From: Gibbula magus
Lineage: Eukaryota; Mollusca; Gastropoda; Trochida; Trochidae
Direction of reading: 5' to 3'
Assembly: GCA_936450465.1 (NCBI GenBank)
Contig: OW388292.1
Coordinates: 29,772,368 to 29,836,367, forward strand
DNA: 64,000 nucleotides
Position numbers and translations under genes: made by a program. The notes under the pieces are model-generated. The model made no database searches and was not told the origin of the DNA. It saw nothing but the letters and a program-made list of their open reading frames with translations. This document shows, one piece after another, positions 23,760 to 35,689 of the stretch (the stretch's first letter is position 1; every line of letters begins with the position of its first letter).

Positions 23760-24990
23760 ATGATAACATTGTCTTATATTGAACATTATGGCTTTAACAT
23801 CATACACGTCTTTGAAAAAAAAGGAACTGTGAATATTGGTGTTTAACATTAAGCTTTAAAAAATTAAAGCCATTTTTAGCATCTCTATTATTACCATTAC
23901 TATCCTACCCTTCACTTATTGGACTTGAGAGGCAGTGTATTTTAGGTTGTCTAACTTGTACACAATTTTTAAATATAGCAAATAATAATGATAATAAATA
24001 TAATATCTTTAAATAGTTCTTTACCAAACCCAAAATAATTATTTTTATATTCTTTACTAAATAACATATGCTATCAATTTACAGATATCATCACATTATC
24101 CGACATTGTTTTCGTCTAATGCAATACAATGTCCATACACACTTGTCACTTATTGCTAACATGTGTTATACTGATCATGTCCTGACATATACACAAGTGT
24201 GCTAATTCACCAGATAATTACATGTAACGAGTTCTAAGTGTTGTATAGCTCATTATCAGTCTTCTACAATTGGACTCTGGGAAAATACAAGAGTGTGTAA
24301 TTGTAAACGCTTGAATGAAAAATTTACAATTTGAATCATTGTCTTACGGGACACATAACAAATGTAAAGTGGACAAGTTAAATGTAGTGTTACTCATAAA
24401 TGGAAACCTAAAGTGTTAAGACATTTTCTTGGTAATTTTGTAAATTTGGTAACCGCTAATAAAGTCATGATTAAACATGCTCATTTTCTGTATTGATAAT
24501 TTTTATTTCATTGGCTATTTAAACGTGTCTCTTTAACTGTTTGTAAGACAGTAAACACATCTTTTTATAAATGTTCCAATCATGACTTCCTCACTGAACA
24601 ATAACTTCTTAGTCTTCCAACAAACTGCTAACTATTTTTACATTTATAATTGACCCAAAAAGATGACATACATTGTACAGTTTTTGGCATATAACTATCA
24701 ATATAAATGTAAATCAATCGGGAAATATCAGAATCGGTATAATAAAACCCTTATTTCATTACCCTATATTTTATATTTACATTATATTGTTGCAAATTTA
24801 GCACCTCAATCGAGTTCGTGAACAGGCAGATAAGACCATGATCATATCATTATAATAGAATGCTTCCATCAAGAATAAAATGGTTAAAGTTGACTTAAAA
24901 GTACATTAAAAAAACCACACGAAATAAATTCACGTATAATTATCAAACCGCTACATGCCATAGTTACCAACGTATATTTCAATTTGACCG
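23760..24990. other. Non-coding stretch, very AT-rich
   Basis: No gene or repeat structure recognised; it leads into the CpG-richer region at 25.0 kb. Confidence 0.4.
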
Positions 24991-24999
24991 AGGTTAGAA

Positions 25000-25720
25000 A
25001 CTAACCCACAACGACACAAGATTGTGTTGGTTCACTTCCGTGTTCGGTCACGCAATGCGAACAACCTAATACACATTTCTACATTTTACAAGGACACAAT
25101 TTACCTTTATGAACGTTTCAATTCAGACAGTTGACGAATGATCGCCAAAAAACGGCCGATTTACCTGTAGAAACACCTGAAACATGGACCTTAAATCACA
25201 ATTATCACTGACACTCGTTGTTGTAAAACGTGCAAGTTGGCCACGATCGATTCGACTCGACTCACGCCGCAGTCTCGCGTCGAGACACTTCAATCATATA
25301 ATCAAAACAGCAAGACAGACTTGTTATAATATAAATGAATATTTCCAAACCTGTATACAACTGTTGTTTACACCAACTGGTAAGGCTTATATCATCTATA
25401 TTTAGCGATCCATGAAAAGCAATCCAAAATCTTCGGCCATTTGGAGGACAACTTGTAATTCACTTCCGGGTCAACAGCTGGTCAACCACTTTCCAAATAT
25501 GGTATTACCGACGTCGACAGGTGAGGAAGTAAAAAGTAACGTTTGTATAGGATTGAAAATAAGTCACTGGAGTATCTCTTTTTATCAATTATTTAGATAC
25601 TTATCTATTTTCAGTATATATTTCTAATCGATTTTGTTAACTCTCATTGCTACGTGAAGGTTATTTTTAGACACGTAAACAAACCCACGTGCGCGAACTT
25701 TTCTGTTCTGTCATCTAACA
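25000..25720. promoter_or_regulatory. Candidate CpG-rich promoter and 5' exon, perhaps bidirectional
   Basis: CpG density rises sharply against an AT-rich background (for example GATCGATTCGACTCGACTC, CGCGTCGAGAC). An ETS-type CACTTCCGGG lies at 25456-25465 and an E-box CACGTG at 25687-25692. A good donor on the + strand, GACAG|GTGAGG, would end an exon at 25520 and could join the acceptor at 28347. On the minus strand, donors CTACAG|GTAAAT (about 25165) and GCGGC|GTGAGT (about 25263) could serve a divergent transcript. No transcript data are available, so the role is inferred from composition and motifs. Confidence 0.4.
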
Positions 25721-25814
25721 TTTCATTCATAGATGGGTTTCTGGTTTTAACATATTTACTTTATATATCATTGATTTAAACATCAGTCGAAAATCTATAA
25801 TTTATTTCCTTCAG

Positions 25815-25947
25815 AACAGATTGCTTTGCTGTATGTTGTCCGGCAGAGTGAACTGCCGTGACCTCAAAAAGGTCAAGGCAACACCGTGCAGTTGTCGTCT
25901 GCTACACATTTCTGAAATCTTTTCAGTTCTCAGTCGGCACTCGGCAG
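25815..25947 (+). other. Candidate non-coding or short coding exon
   Basis: A 133-nt segment between an acceptor-like TTATTTCCTTCAG and a donor-like CGGCAG|GTAACA, more GC-rich than its surroundings and open in one frame. It could be an alternative 5' exon of the gene whose coding starts at 28409. Support is from splice-site shape and composition only. Confidence 0.25.
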
Positions 25948-26854
25948 GTAACATCGAGATGTACAGTTTATGTTCAGTGGAAAATAGACTACTTTTTCAT
26001 TTGGATTTTCAGGTATTTTAAGAATTATTTACATCCTATTTACATTGACTGATTATTTTAGGCCTACAAGATTTCGTGAAATGTACTGTACTGTACTGTA
26101 CTGCAATACATTTGTTTTATCCGACAGTGTCTGTCTAATGTGACATTCTTGACAGTCTTGATGATCATTGATCAAACTGGAAACATATCCTCATATATGT
26201 TAGGTCTAAACTCATTTGTATGACATAGAAGTGTGTGTATGCAATTTATTTCAATATAGGAGCATCCATATATTATCGGGGATATTTGGAATTTAATTGA
26301 GTATTATTATGAATAAATGACAAAATCATCAGAAACTAGGCCTAAACAAACTTTTATTTCATTGATATCATGTTTAGGGTTGATATTTGTAAAACTGTAA
26401 GAAAATGTTTACATCACAAATCGTCTTGCCTGAGTTTTAATTAGACATCTAATGGGAAGACATTTTTTAAATTAGAGGTAGGCCTACCGGTAATATTCAT
26501 GGAGCCTGAACACTAATCTACACCCAAAAGTTCTTCCCCACTCTGGCATTCTCCATACTGTAGACTTACATGTTAATTAACCGTTGCAAGAATAATTTTC
26601 ATAATTAAACTGTATGTAAAATGGTTATCAAATATATACTTTGCAGTAAGTTATCTAGTCTATGAAGTTACAGTCTTTGGTGGATCCAGAAATTTTGAAA
26701 GGTTGGCAGGGTTCACACGGGGTTCCGCCACTGGTTCCAGTATCATTGACACAAGCAGTTGTATTATTAAACTGTCTTTTCTTCTATGTTGATTATTATT
26801 TTTTAAATTCTATTGGTTTTTTTTTGTAATATGGATGACATTGTGCTCCTTTAT

Positions 26855-27196
26855 CCTGGGCTAGAAATTAACACTAGTCCTTCGGCCCGAGATTAGTAAA
26901 AATTACACCAGGCTAGTAAATGACCTTCTACTAGCCCTGTGGGCCTTTTAAAATTTCTGAATCATTATGAAATACTCAAAGTATGAGCAGAGATTCTTGT
27001 TTTTATCAGCAACAATGGTATCAGATGTGAATGATTGAAGTAGGGAAAATATTTGCCATTGTAGTTCAAACATAACATTTTATAAATAATTGTTAGATTA
27101 CTGGGAGATACGGGCAAGTGATACTTGTGGGCTAGTAGAAATCAAAACAACTAGCCCTGCAGGCTACTATATGTTTTAAGTTAGTTTCTACCCCTG
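26855..27196. mobile_element. CAGGGGTAG-ended element, copy 1
   Basis: The right end TTAGTTTCTACCCCTG mirrors the diverged left end CTGGGCTAGAAATTAAC. The interior has repeated CTAGCCC and GGGCTAG words. A related copy lies at 36901-37335. It sits in the presumed first intron of the + strand gene. hAT affiliation is possible because of the CAGGGG end, but no clean 8-bp duplication is visible. Confidence 0.55.
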
Positions 27197-28366
27197 CATG
27201 ATATTGCTTTACCAATCATACTCTAGCGCTGTGTATGAGTGTACAGTGTATGAATCTGAACATTTTGCAACAAAGCTGTTTTTAGGAGAGATGTACCCAG
27301 AAATCGAACTGGCTTACAGCAACATTTGTAGGCTTCTCAGTCAAAGTTGCCATTGAATTGATCAAAACTGCTGTGATGTCTGGTTTTGAAGTTTCAGTAG
27401 GTACTGTATTTTTGAAAATGACTTTAAGTGAGGAAAAACCTTATTTGATATTATTTCTGAATTTGTTTGTTTATTCAAATGAGCACACATTACAGTTTTA
27501 GCAATAAGATTTTTATGTAAGTGAAAAACCCTGTTAAATATGCAAAACTATAATAAGAATGCTGTTTGTTTAAGTGCTTAATTTCATTATGTTTCTCCAA
27601 ACATTGTCATCCAATTATAAATAAAGACTTGATATATAAGTCACTGATTATTGTTTAAAATATCTGAAACTATTATTCATTTAAAGCACATGCTTTATTA
27701 CACTAAATCAGTATTTTTATATATTGTTATTGATGCCAATACTTTAAATCATTCATTACTAACATTTATTCTTAATTTATAGGTGAAAGACATTTAAGAT
27801 ATATAAGACAAACTTTATATTTTAAAGAAATTAACACATTTTTAAATACAGTGATAAATTTACAAATATGACAAGCAGAGTCCCTGGGACTCACAACTAC
27901 AAGCTCAAGTGAGTCTCAGCAGATATAATTAAGTGAGTCCCTCAATAAGTAAGCAGATACAACATAAAAACCCTTAAATTTTCACGAGTCCTTTCCAAAT
28001 TTTATGAGTATTTGAAGCAGGACTCGGGGTATAAAGTTTATCACTGAAATACATTATTTCCTTATACCATGCCTCCTTAAAACATTGAAAACAAAGAATT
28101 TGAGTGTATGTGATTCAATGATTTAGATATTAATGGCAGTAGGAAAATGAAACAACACTTCTGCACATACATTTTTATAATAACTTAATAAAATAATTGG
28201 ACTAGGTTAACATAATATATTGTTCATCATTGTGAATTTCAGTAGTTCTTTTGAATTGAAAAACAAAATCTTTTAACAAGAATATTATACTTTCGATTCA
28301 ATTATCTGTCAAACAAATAGGAATCAAGTATTTTCTTTCAATTTCAGATATAAAAGGATCAAGGGA

Positions 28367-28402
28367 ATGAATAGTTTTCATAAATATGTACAAGAAAAGT
28401 AA
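28367..28402 (+). promoter_or_regulatory. 12-codon upstream open reading frame
   Basis: ATG at 28367 opens a frame that ends with TAA at 28400-28402, two codons before the main ATG at 28409 and in the same frame. It lies in the 5' untranslated part of the exon that appears to begin at 28348, after the acceptor TTTCTTTCAATTTCAG. If transcribed it could reduce translation of the main frame. It also proves that the main frame cannot extend further upstream. Confidence 0.45.
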
Positions 28403-28408
28403 CTGAGT

Positions 28409-30995
28409 ATGAATATGAGTGAGTCAGATCCAGCTAAGCTTGATGATGTTGGAGAGGCTGAAAACATTGATCCATTATCAAAGAGAGATGAGAAGGATTC
28501 TCAAGAAGAATGCATTCATCCTAATGATGAAAAGATAATGGGTGAACATGAAAATCAAGAGGCTCCATGCAGTGACATTCAAGAAAGATGGGATCAAGAG
28601 AAGAATGGTATTTCTTTATTTTCTTATGTGCCTTACAATTCGCCGCAAGATGGCTTCGGTGACATTTTACCAGATCGTGACTCCTTTGAAAGTAACTCGG
28701 TGCTTGATGAAGTTTCAAAGACTCTGACTAATTTGTATTGTGACAATAATAACACTGATGTTGGAGGTTCACAGACAAGATGTGAAACAAATGATGTATC
28801 CTTGCAGTCTACCAAAAATACCCCCTCAGATCACAGTGATATTGAGGATGATCAGTGCATGAGGAAGTTGTCACAAAGCTTGTCACAGTGTGAAATATCA
28901 GGGATAGACAGTAATGGCAAGCTAAATATAGACTGTTCACAGCACTGTAAATCAAGTCAACAGATCAAGTTTGCTTGTGAACTAAAGCTTATGCCTTCAG
29001 TTCTTCAAGATATCACAACTGACACTTCTGATATTTGTTCATCTTCTTGTCAATTTGAGAAAATATCTAAATGCAATCAAGATCAAATTATCAGTACAGC
29101 ACTGGTTCAACAATCAATCGATAGTTTGGAGGAATCTTCAGATCTGCTGAGTAAATCATCTTTAGAGGAATATGAATCTATTAGTGAATGTGCAACCAAT
29201 GAACATAATGAACATAATGTTATCAAAATCTGTAGATCGGATTCTACTCTTCAGACAGCATCTGTTGAATCCAATACTCCCCTCACCTATCTGACAAACA
29301 TTCCAATAAAGGAGGATTATGTTGAAATGGAAAACTTGGCCGAGGACGGGATAACTAGTTTTAAAAGTCATGAATTTGACAAAGAAACGATTGCAGATGT
29401 TGAGATAGTCATGGAAACTTTGGTGGAGAATTGCTGCATAGTGCCTATAGAACATGATGAAAATGCAAACAATTACATCAATCAATATAGTGCTGATCAG
29501 AGTGCTTCTGAAGAGAACAGATTGGATATGAGAGTGGAAAATGAGAGTTGCTTGTACTCTGAACATACATCACTTGCCGAAGATCTGAATGCAGGTTCAG
29601 GCCATACAAACTCCGGCCCAATCAATGAAGCCAATATTGATGTGATGGAGATTGGAGAACCATCCCCAGATTGCCAAGTTCCTCTAGCATTGCCATGTCA
29701 CGATTACTACCAGCAGGAAATTGGAAAGTCGCATGAAAATGTTGCTGCATTAGCTGAGTATTCTTCCCAAAATGACATATGTGAAGATGACCGATATATT
29801 CAGACATCGCCCAAGACTCAAGACTCCAAGAGTGAATTTAGTCAGGTGGGTAAAGAACCACAGGAGGAGGCAATGTGTGATAGCCAAACATGCTCACAGA
29901 AATCTGTTACATCAAACATAACATGTGAGAAACAAGCAAATGTTCATGTTGAGTGGAACATGAATGAAGCTCCTAGAGGCGACTTTATCTCATCAGAAAA
30001 TACTGACTTGATGACAAACCGAAATGGGAATAATAATTTTCAAATTGAAGTATCTGAAATCCCAGTACCTGAAACTGCCACATCAAACACAATCGTGTCT
30101 GCATCAAATATGCAACATGATTTGCAAATGATTAAAGTGGAGACTATGAAAAAAGAAGGCAACTTCACAACAAATCTTTCAAAGGAAGAACATTTAGAGC
30201 TTACTAGATTAGAAGCTTTCAACAGTGAATGCAAAGCACAAGTAGAAAGAGTGAGTGCAATAGCTTCATTGAATCACCATAATCAGTTTGAAGTTTTTCA
30301 TAAGGAGAATGTTCATGTCATTGAAGAGAATGAGCATGAAAAGGATATATTGGTTTCTCCAACTAATGATGACATATCACATTCCATTTCTTTGCAAGCA
30401 CTTGATCAGGAAACAAGAGAGAAGGTATTGACAATGCACAGCATGATAAATGAAAACATAATGGATATCAATGACAACGAGGCGCTAGACCTTTCATTGG
30501 AAAAAGTTTCAGTGTCAAAATGTGTTACTCAAGAAGACAACACTCCCACAGAAAATTTAGAAAATGATATGGGAATTGTGCCAAACATTCCAATTTCACA
30601 AAGTGGGCTTTCGTCAGACAAGAGTTCCTATTCAAGTACTCATAACACAGACTGTTTGAATTATCAGCCTACAAAAACAGCTTCATCTGTTCAGCCGAAC
30701 ATCGAGAGATATACCAGCAATGATCAGAAACTTTTAGAGGGAAGTATCTGCAGTAATCAGTTTGAAGACTGTCAGATCATGGGCACTCAGCAGTTCACTG
30801 CAGCACTTTCACAGGTGAATATAGGAGAGTACTTGGGAGTAAACTGTGAAACAAGTCACAAGTCCTTCCGCACCTCAGATGAAGCCTGCATTGTCCCAGA
30901 ACTTGAAGATGATCATACAGTACCTAGAAATGAGTTCCACTCAGAGTATGACGATGTTACAATGTATGAAAGTGATGTATCATTCAAATTGAAAG
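28409..30995 (+). CDS. Uncharacterised acidic disordered protein, first coding exon
   Basis: This exon encodes 862 complete residues plus one base (phase 1). The start ATG is fixed by an in-frame TAA at 28400-28402. The exon probably begins at 28348 after a good polypyrimidine-AG acceptor and ends at the donor GAAAG|GTAAG; the open frame runs nine codons further into the intron before stopping at 31024. The product is rich in Glu, Asp, Ser, Asn and Gln. It has no membrane segment, signal peptide or recognised domain, and looks like a long disordered region of a nuclear or scaffold protein. A stretch NEALDLSLEK near residue 692 resembles the CtBP-binding PxDLS motif, but lacks the proline and is weak evidence. 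I do not recognise the gene. A frame of this length in AT-rich DNA, joined in phase to the next exon, makes coding very likely. Confidence 0.85.
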
Positions 30996-31170
30996 GTAAG
31001 ACTTTTATAAATTTTAAAACTTAAAATTTTAAATACTCTAGACTATTTGTACATCATAGTGATATAATCTTAAATGCACTGATATTATTACTGTAGTGTG
31101 AATTGAAAACCGATATTTGTAATTGTAAAGGAATGCATGGTGTTTCTATACATGAAAATTTTCATCTAAC

Positions 31171-31195
31171 AGATATATATATATATATATATATA
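31171..31195. repeat. (TA)n tract in intron
   Basis: Short TA dinucleotide run between the two coding exons. Confidence 0.9.
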
Positions 31196-31971
31196 CTGTA
31201 ACTCTTTGCAAATTGTATATTATGAATCATCTTCCCACGACATATGCATACTTCCCCTTGTCATGATTATGGCATCCACGTTTCTAGAAAACCTGTTCTT
31301 CAACACCATGCATTCATTAACCTGTGAAAGCAAAGGCTCAGACCTTCAAACCTGACAAATGAAAATGAATTCTGCAGCCCGTAATTGTTTTTGTTTAATG
31401 CCAATATTTCACTATTGTTCATGAATGTAGAATTATCAGAAACAATTTTGCACATGTCACATGATAAATTTCAGATATACCCGGTAGCATTTATTTAAAA
31501 AAAAATTTAATGTTGTGTTTTGTTTAAGTTTTACTTTTTAAAATCCTGAGGCGAGTATAGAGGTTAAGTCAATTAAAATATGATAACTAGTGTCACATTT
31601 GGTTGGATTATATGGATGTTGTGGAGTGTGGAGTCGGTGGACAGGTATTTGTAGGTAATGTGACTCGCAGCGATAGTGCGATATTTGTATAGACTCAAAT
31701 CACGATTTGTTATGACTGTGGGAACAATCTTTGGCCGAGTTCAGAAATCCATTAAGACTATTGTTTTGTTGAGGTTAAGTTTGACCAGTTAGCTATAAAC
31801 CAACATATTTTTCAATCAACAGTTATTTTATTTAATCAAATTTTGATAGCTTGAAAACATTAATCAGAATGTATAACCCAACAGTTTGAACATAATCAAA
31901 TCCAAAAGGCTGAAATTATTACCATAAATGTTAATTGATAAATACTGATTTTTATATATAACTGATTTCAG

Positions 31972-32085
31972 ACAAGGTACCTGGAACAGTGGAATGTGTA
32001 GCAGAACAGGCTCCGTGTTTCAAATGGAAATATGCTCCATCTCTCAACCTGGACGAGCTGCCTGCAACTGATGCCAGGAATAGTG
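31972..32085 (+). CDS. Second coding exon of the uncharacterised gene
   Basis: A 114-nt exon with the acceptor CTGATTTCAG and the donor AGTG|GTATGT. It begins in phase 1, exactly matching the donor at 30995, and ends in phase 1, so it adds 38 residues without a shift. The product contains CFKWKYAPSLNLDELPATDA, with aromatic and hydrophobic positions that look more ordered than the preceding 862 residues; it may begin a folded C-terminal part. The following exon is not settled: phase-compatible acceptors occur at 33719, 33840, 33871, 34051 and 35218, each leading to a stop. Confidence 0.7.
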
Positions 32086-32392
32086 GTATGTTACACGAAA
32101 CATTTCATTTAGCTCAACTTTCTTTGTTGTTTCATTTATACAGCCCACTTGCTACTTAAAGCCACCTGTTTACTGGAACGTTTAAAAACTCCAGACAGAA
32201 AAGCAAGTCGGTTAAGAATTTTCTTGTTTATTATTCCTGATTTGTTGATTTTATATATATATATATCTAAAATCATCAAATCAAGAAAGGTAGTTCTGTG
32301 TTGATTAACCACAATATTTTAATCGATCAATGCCCAATGAAAATCTAAATAACTTTCTAGCAGTAAAATTTCAAAACAAGAATTGGATTGCT

Positions 32393-33040
32393 TTTTATCC
32401 CACCGGTATGTAATACCGTGGGATATAGTCATCACCCCGGCCGTCTGTCCGTCCGTCCGTCCGTAATCATTTCGTTTCCAGAGCAGAACTTGAAAACCGT
32501 TCATGATATCTTTCTGAAACTTTCCATGTGTATTACCCACCAACTGAAGTGGTGCCTTTTGATATTTTCAGATTTCTGAAATTTTTATTTTTTTTTGTTT
32601 CCATAGAAACTTGTTCAATTTGGACTTTGTCAGAGACAGGTTTGTGTCCGGAGCACAGCTCAAAAACCGTTCATCATATCTTCCTGAAACTTTGCATGTG
32701 TATTACCCACTAACTGAAGTGGTGCCTTTTCATATTTTCAGATTTCTGAAATTTTTCTTTTTTTTTGTTTCCATAGAAACTTGTTCAATTTGGACTTTGT
32801 CAGAGACAGGTTCGTTTCCGGAGCACAGCTCCAAAACCGTTCATCATATCTTCCTGAAACTTTGCATGTGTATTACCCACTAACTGAAGTGGTGCCTTTT
32901 CATATTTTCAGATTTCTGAAATTTTTCTTTTTTTTTCGTTTCCATAGAAACTTGTTCAATTTGGACTTTGTTCAGAGACAGGATGTGTTTTACAAATTTT
33001 GTGGAACCGGTGGGATATGTCATCTTCTGATGACTCTTGT
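32393..33040. mobile_element. Pearl-like / Helentron-type non-autonomous element
   Basis: Inverted motifs ATCCCACCGGT (32397-32407) and ACCGGTGGGAT (33006-33016) lie near the two ends. A (CCGT)n microsatellite (about 32440-32463) is followed by three core repeats of about 170 bp, beginning near 32473, 32644 and 32813, the third truncated. A small hairpin, GTCATC-TTCT-GATGAC (33019-33034), sits at the 3' end. Subterminal inverted repeats, tandem core units, a tetranucleotide microsatellite and a terminal hairpin are features described for pearl elements and Helentron-associated elements. No Rep/helicase is encoded. The overlapping 60-90 codon frames here are translations of the core repeat. 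Confidence 0.75.
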
Positions 33041-33049
33041 ATGACAATT

Positions 33050-35355
33050 TCAGCCCCATAAAACATACTTACACACTAAAGCCAATGCACAGAATGTACA
33101 ATTATCCTTTATTAGATATCTCTCTATATATAATCACATCTTTCATCCATCAGTGTCAAAACTTGAATTGATTGAATGACCAAAGTTGTCTCCCTTGTTC
33201 CACAAGACTTCAAATATATTGAACGTTTCATTACCAGATGAAGATAGCTTGACGACTGTCCTCCCCCTTAAAACCTGCACAAGACCCATCAGGGTTGGTC
33301 TCTCCAAGAAGTACAGAGCTAAACCACTGCACAAGACTAAACGGTTGTGAACTGTTAGAGGTTAACAACATGTTCAGTAAACTTTCATATCCAGTATGTT
33401 CATTTCCGTCATCAATTGTATGTTCTCATATAAATACATTTGTGTGGATTCATTGCAAATCGTTTTATATCATTATCATATTTACACTAATTGATTTTAT
33501 ACACAAGAAACATTAAGAAAAATCCATAAAAAAATATTGGCTTTTTGCACCATATTTAATTATATATATATATTTTTTTATAAGTACAATGATCAACCTT
33601 TTAGTGATTTATTAGACTATACTTAATGTAAGTATTTGTTGTTTTAATCATTCATACATGAGGTTTCATGTATGACATGAAATCAAAAAGCATTCATTAA
33701 CATTCATTTCAATTGCAGATGTTAAGAATGGTCTTTGAATTTGATTGATTACAATACATACTCTCAAACAGTGTATGTTCAGGATCTGATATAATGGCTA
33801 TACTTATGCTGTGTTAAAATTGAATTCTTATCATTTCAGCTTACAAATTTTAACATTCCCATTCTTTCAGATCCTTTCATGACATAGCGTTTACCAACTT
33901 TCAATGTAGGGCCAAACCCATATTGCTTGTCAAGATTACTAGCTAGCTCACTTTCTGTATTGTTGTTTCTAAAGTCTATTCCTTGCATTAGCCCGAGGGT
34001 TCAAATGTTACTACAAACCACTTTGTAAAACTAAACCACTTATATTGCAGCTGACAACAGTGAAGTTATGATGAATAAACATATATTTGTACGGGCACAT
34101 GCTAGGGCTTTCAATACTTTGGGCCTTCAATACTTCAAATTATATTTTATATTGTTCATTGACATTAGATTGAACTTTAAAAGAAATGTGTAAGACATTT
34201 ATTTGTTGACACAAGTTTGAACATTTAAATAATAAGTATTCTATGAATTTCTATCGATATGAAATTAAAGTGTTTTATATACCTTTGGATTTTCAAGGTG
34301 AGCAACACTTTACATCCAGCTTGAAATACATATGTATGAATGCCTGGTAATTTGCCTAAGCAGTGTTCATTCATTACCCAGTTGATCATGTTTTCCCAAC
34401 ATAACTAAATCAAGGAAACATGCATTGCTGTCATGTTTAGTACAATTTATTAAGGATATTGCTAATAAACATACTGCAGTCAAGCCAAGAAAGACATTCA
34501 AGGGGTGACAAAAATAAGGCAGAAAAGGTCTAATTTGTCTAACATTTGCTTGCAGTCAATCTGTCCCTGTAATTTGTAACTTGATCATCTCTAAATTTCA
34601 ATCCTTATAATAAATCAATGAAATAATACAATTTTCCATATATAAAAAAACATTGTTCTAATAAAGATTTAGTTTTGATATTGTTGCACTTTTGAAAAAG
34701 GATGACACTGTCTAAGTTGAATGAAACAATAAATATAAATGCTCACTTCATCATATTCAGATTAACCATTTATGCATATATAAATCAGTACATGCAAACT
34801 GAGATGATTCAGGTGTGCTGATTTTCATTTGAAGATTCCGTAATAGAAATCCAATTGAATTGTTAGTCTGATTAAAATTGACCGTTTTCCGAGGAAGAAG
34901 AGTTGCAAAATAGTGCATCTACCGAAATACAAACTCATATCATTGGGAGGTTTCCTCGTCTGATAACAGCCCGTAGCCATGCATGTCCTAATGCTATTCA
35001 GGTAGCCAATAAGAGAACATCCAACAAAAGCTTTCAGTAAGAGAATCTAGGGGCATGTAACTCCCAACAGCCATACTTTCATCAGTTTCCGTAATGCTTT
35101 CACTGTTAAAACCATGATTGGTCAGCTATGTGACTGGTTTCTCAGACCTTTTGAGGAGGAATCTACAGAACCTGTTTGTATCTCGTAGATGCATTATTTT
35201 GCAAATTATATTTCCAGAACAAAGTCGATTTTTAATCAGACTGGGTGAATTGTCACTGTTGGCATTTGATAAATTGTCTGTTGAACGAATTGACCTGAAC
35301 ACAGCAGAAACTAGTGATCTTGATCAACGCATGGTTTTGTCTTACTCAGAAAGAT
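33050..35355. other. Probable intron or 3' region of the + strand gene
   Basis: AT-rich, with several acceptor-like sites that are phase-compatible with the exon ending at 32085. The segment 35218-35357 is open in the right phase for 46 codons before TGA, and is the longest of the candidates. No downstream exon can be chosen from sequence alone. Confidence 0.3.
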
Positions 35356-35360
35356 GAGTA

Positions 35361-35689
35361 CCGTATTCTCTTGGGTATAAGACCATACTTGAGCCTTAGA
35401 CCACCCCCACTATTCAGGGCTTGTACTGGTTGGGGTTATTCTCAGGTTAAACTGGTTATAGCCCACCCCCAACTTTGCCAGATGTTCCATGGTCATACAT
35501 TACATAAATCTATAATATTATTTTAAGTTAAGGGAAAAAAACCCTACATAAAACCTATTCTAACTGTCTGACAGTCTCCGGTTAAAGTTTCATCTGAGTT
35601 GGGGTCTCTCCTGTCTAAAAGCCCACCCCCATGTTTTCAAGATGTTTGTTTGCCTGGCCCCCCCTGGTCTTATACCCGAGGGAATACGG
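35361..35689. mobile_element. TA-flanked MITE with about 27-bp terminal inverted repeats
   Basis: CCGTATTCTCTTGGGTATAA at the left mirrors TTATACCCGAGGGAATACGG at the right, with a few mismatches. TA lies on both sides (35359-35360 and 35690-35691), as in the Tc1/mariner superfamily. The 329-bp body has several CCACCCCC blocks and no coding capacity. Confidence 0.8.

Noticed and set aside
29162..29566. 134-codon open frame on the minus strand
   Set aside because: It is antisense to the well-supported 862-codon exon and has no domain; a shadow frame.
32388..33044. Overlapping 60-90 codon frames sharing a repeated segment
   Set aside because: They are the 170-bp core repeats of the pearl-like element read in frame.
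33143..33334. 63-codon minus-strand frame containing a GAAACGTTC word like the PLE termini
   Set aside because: The GAAACGTT word alone is insufficient; no hairpin or CTGATGA-type core precedes it.
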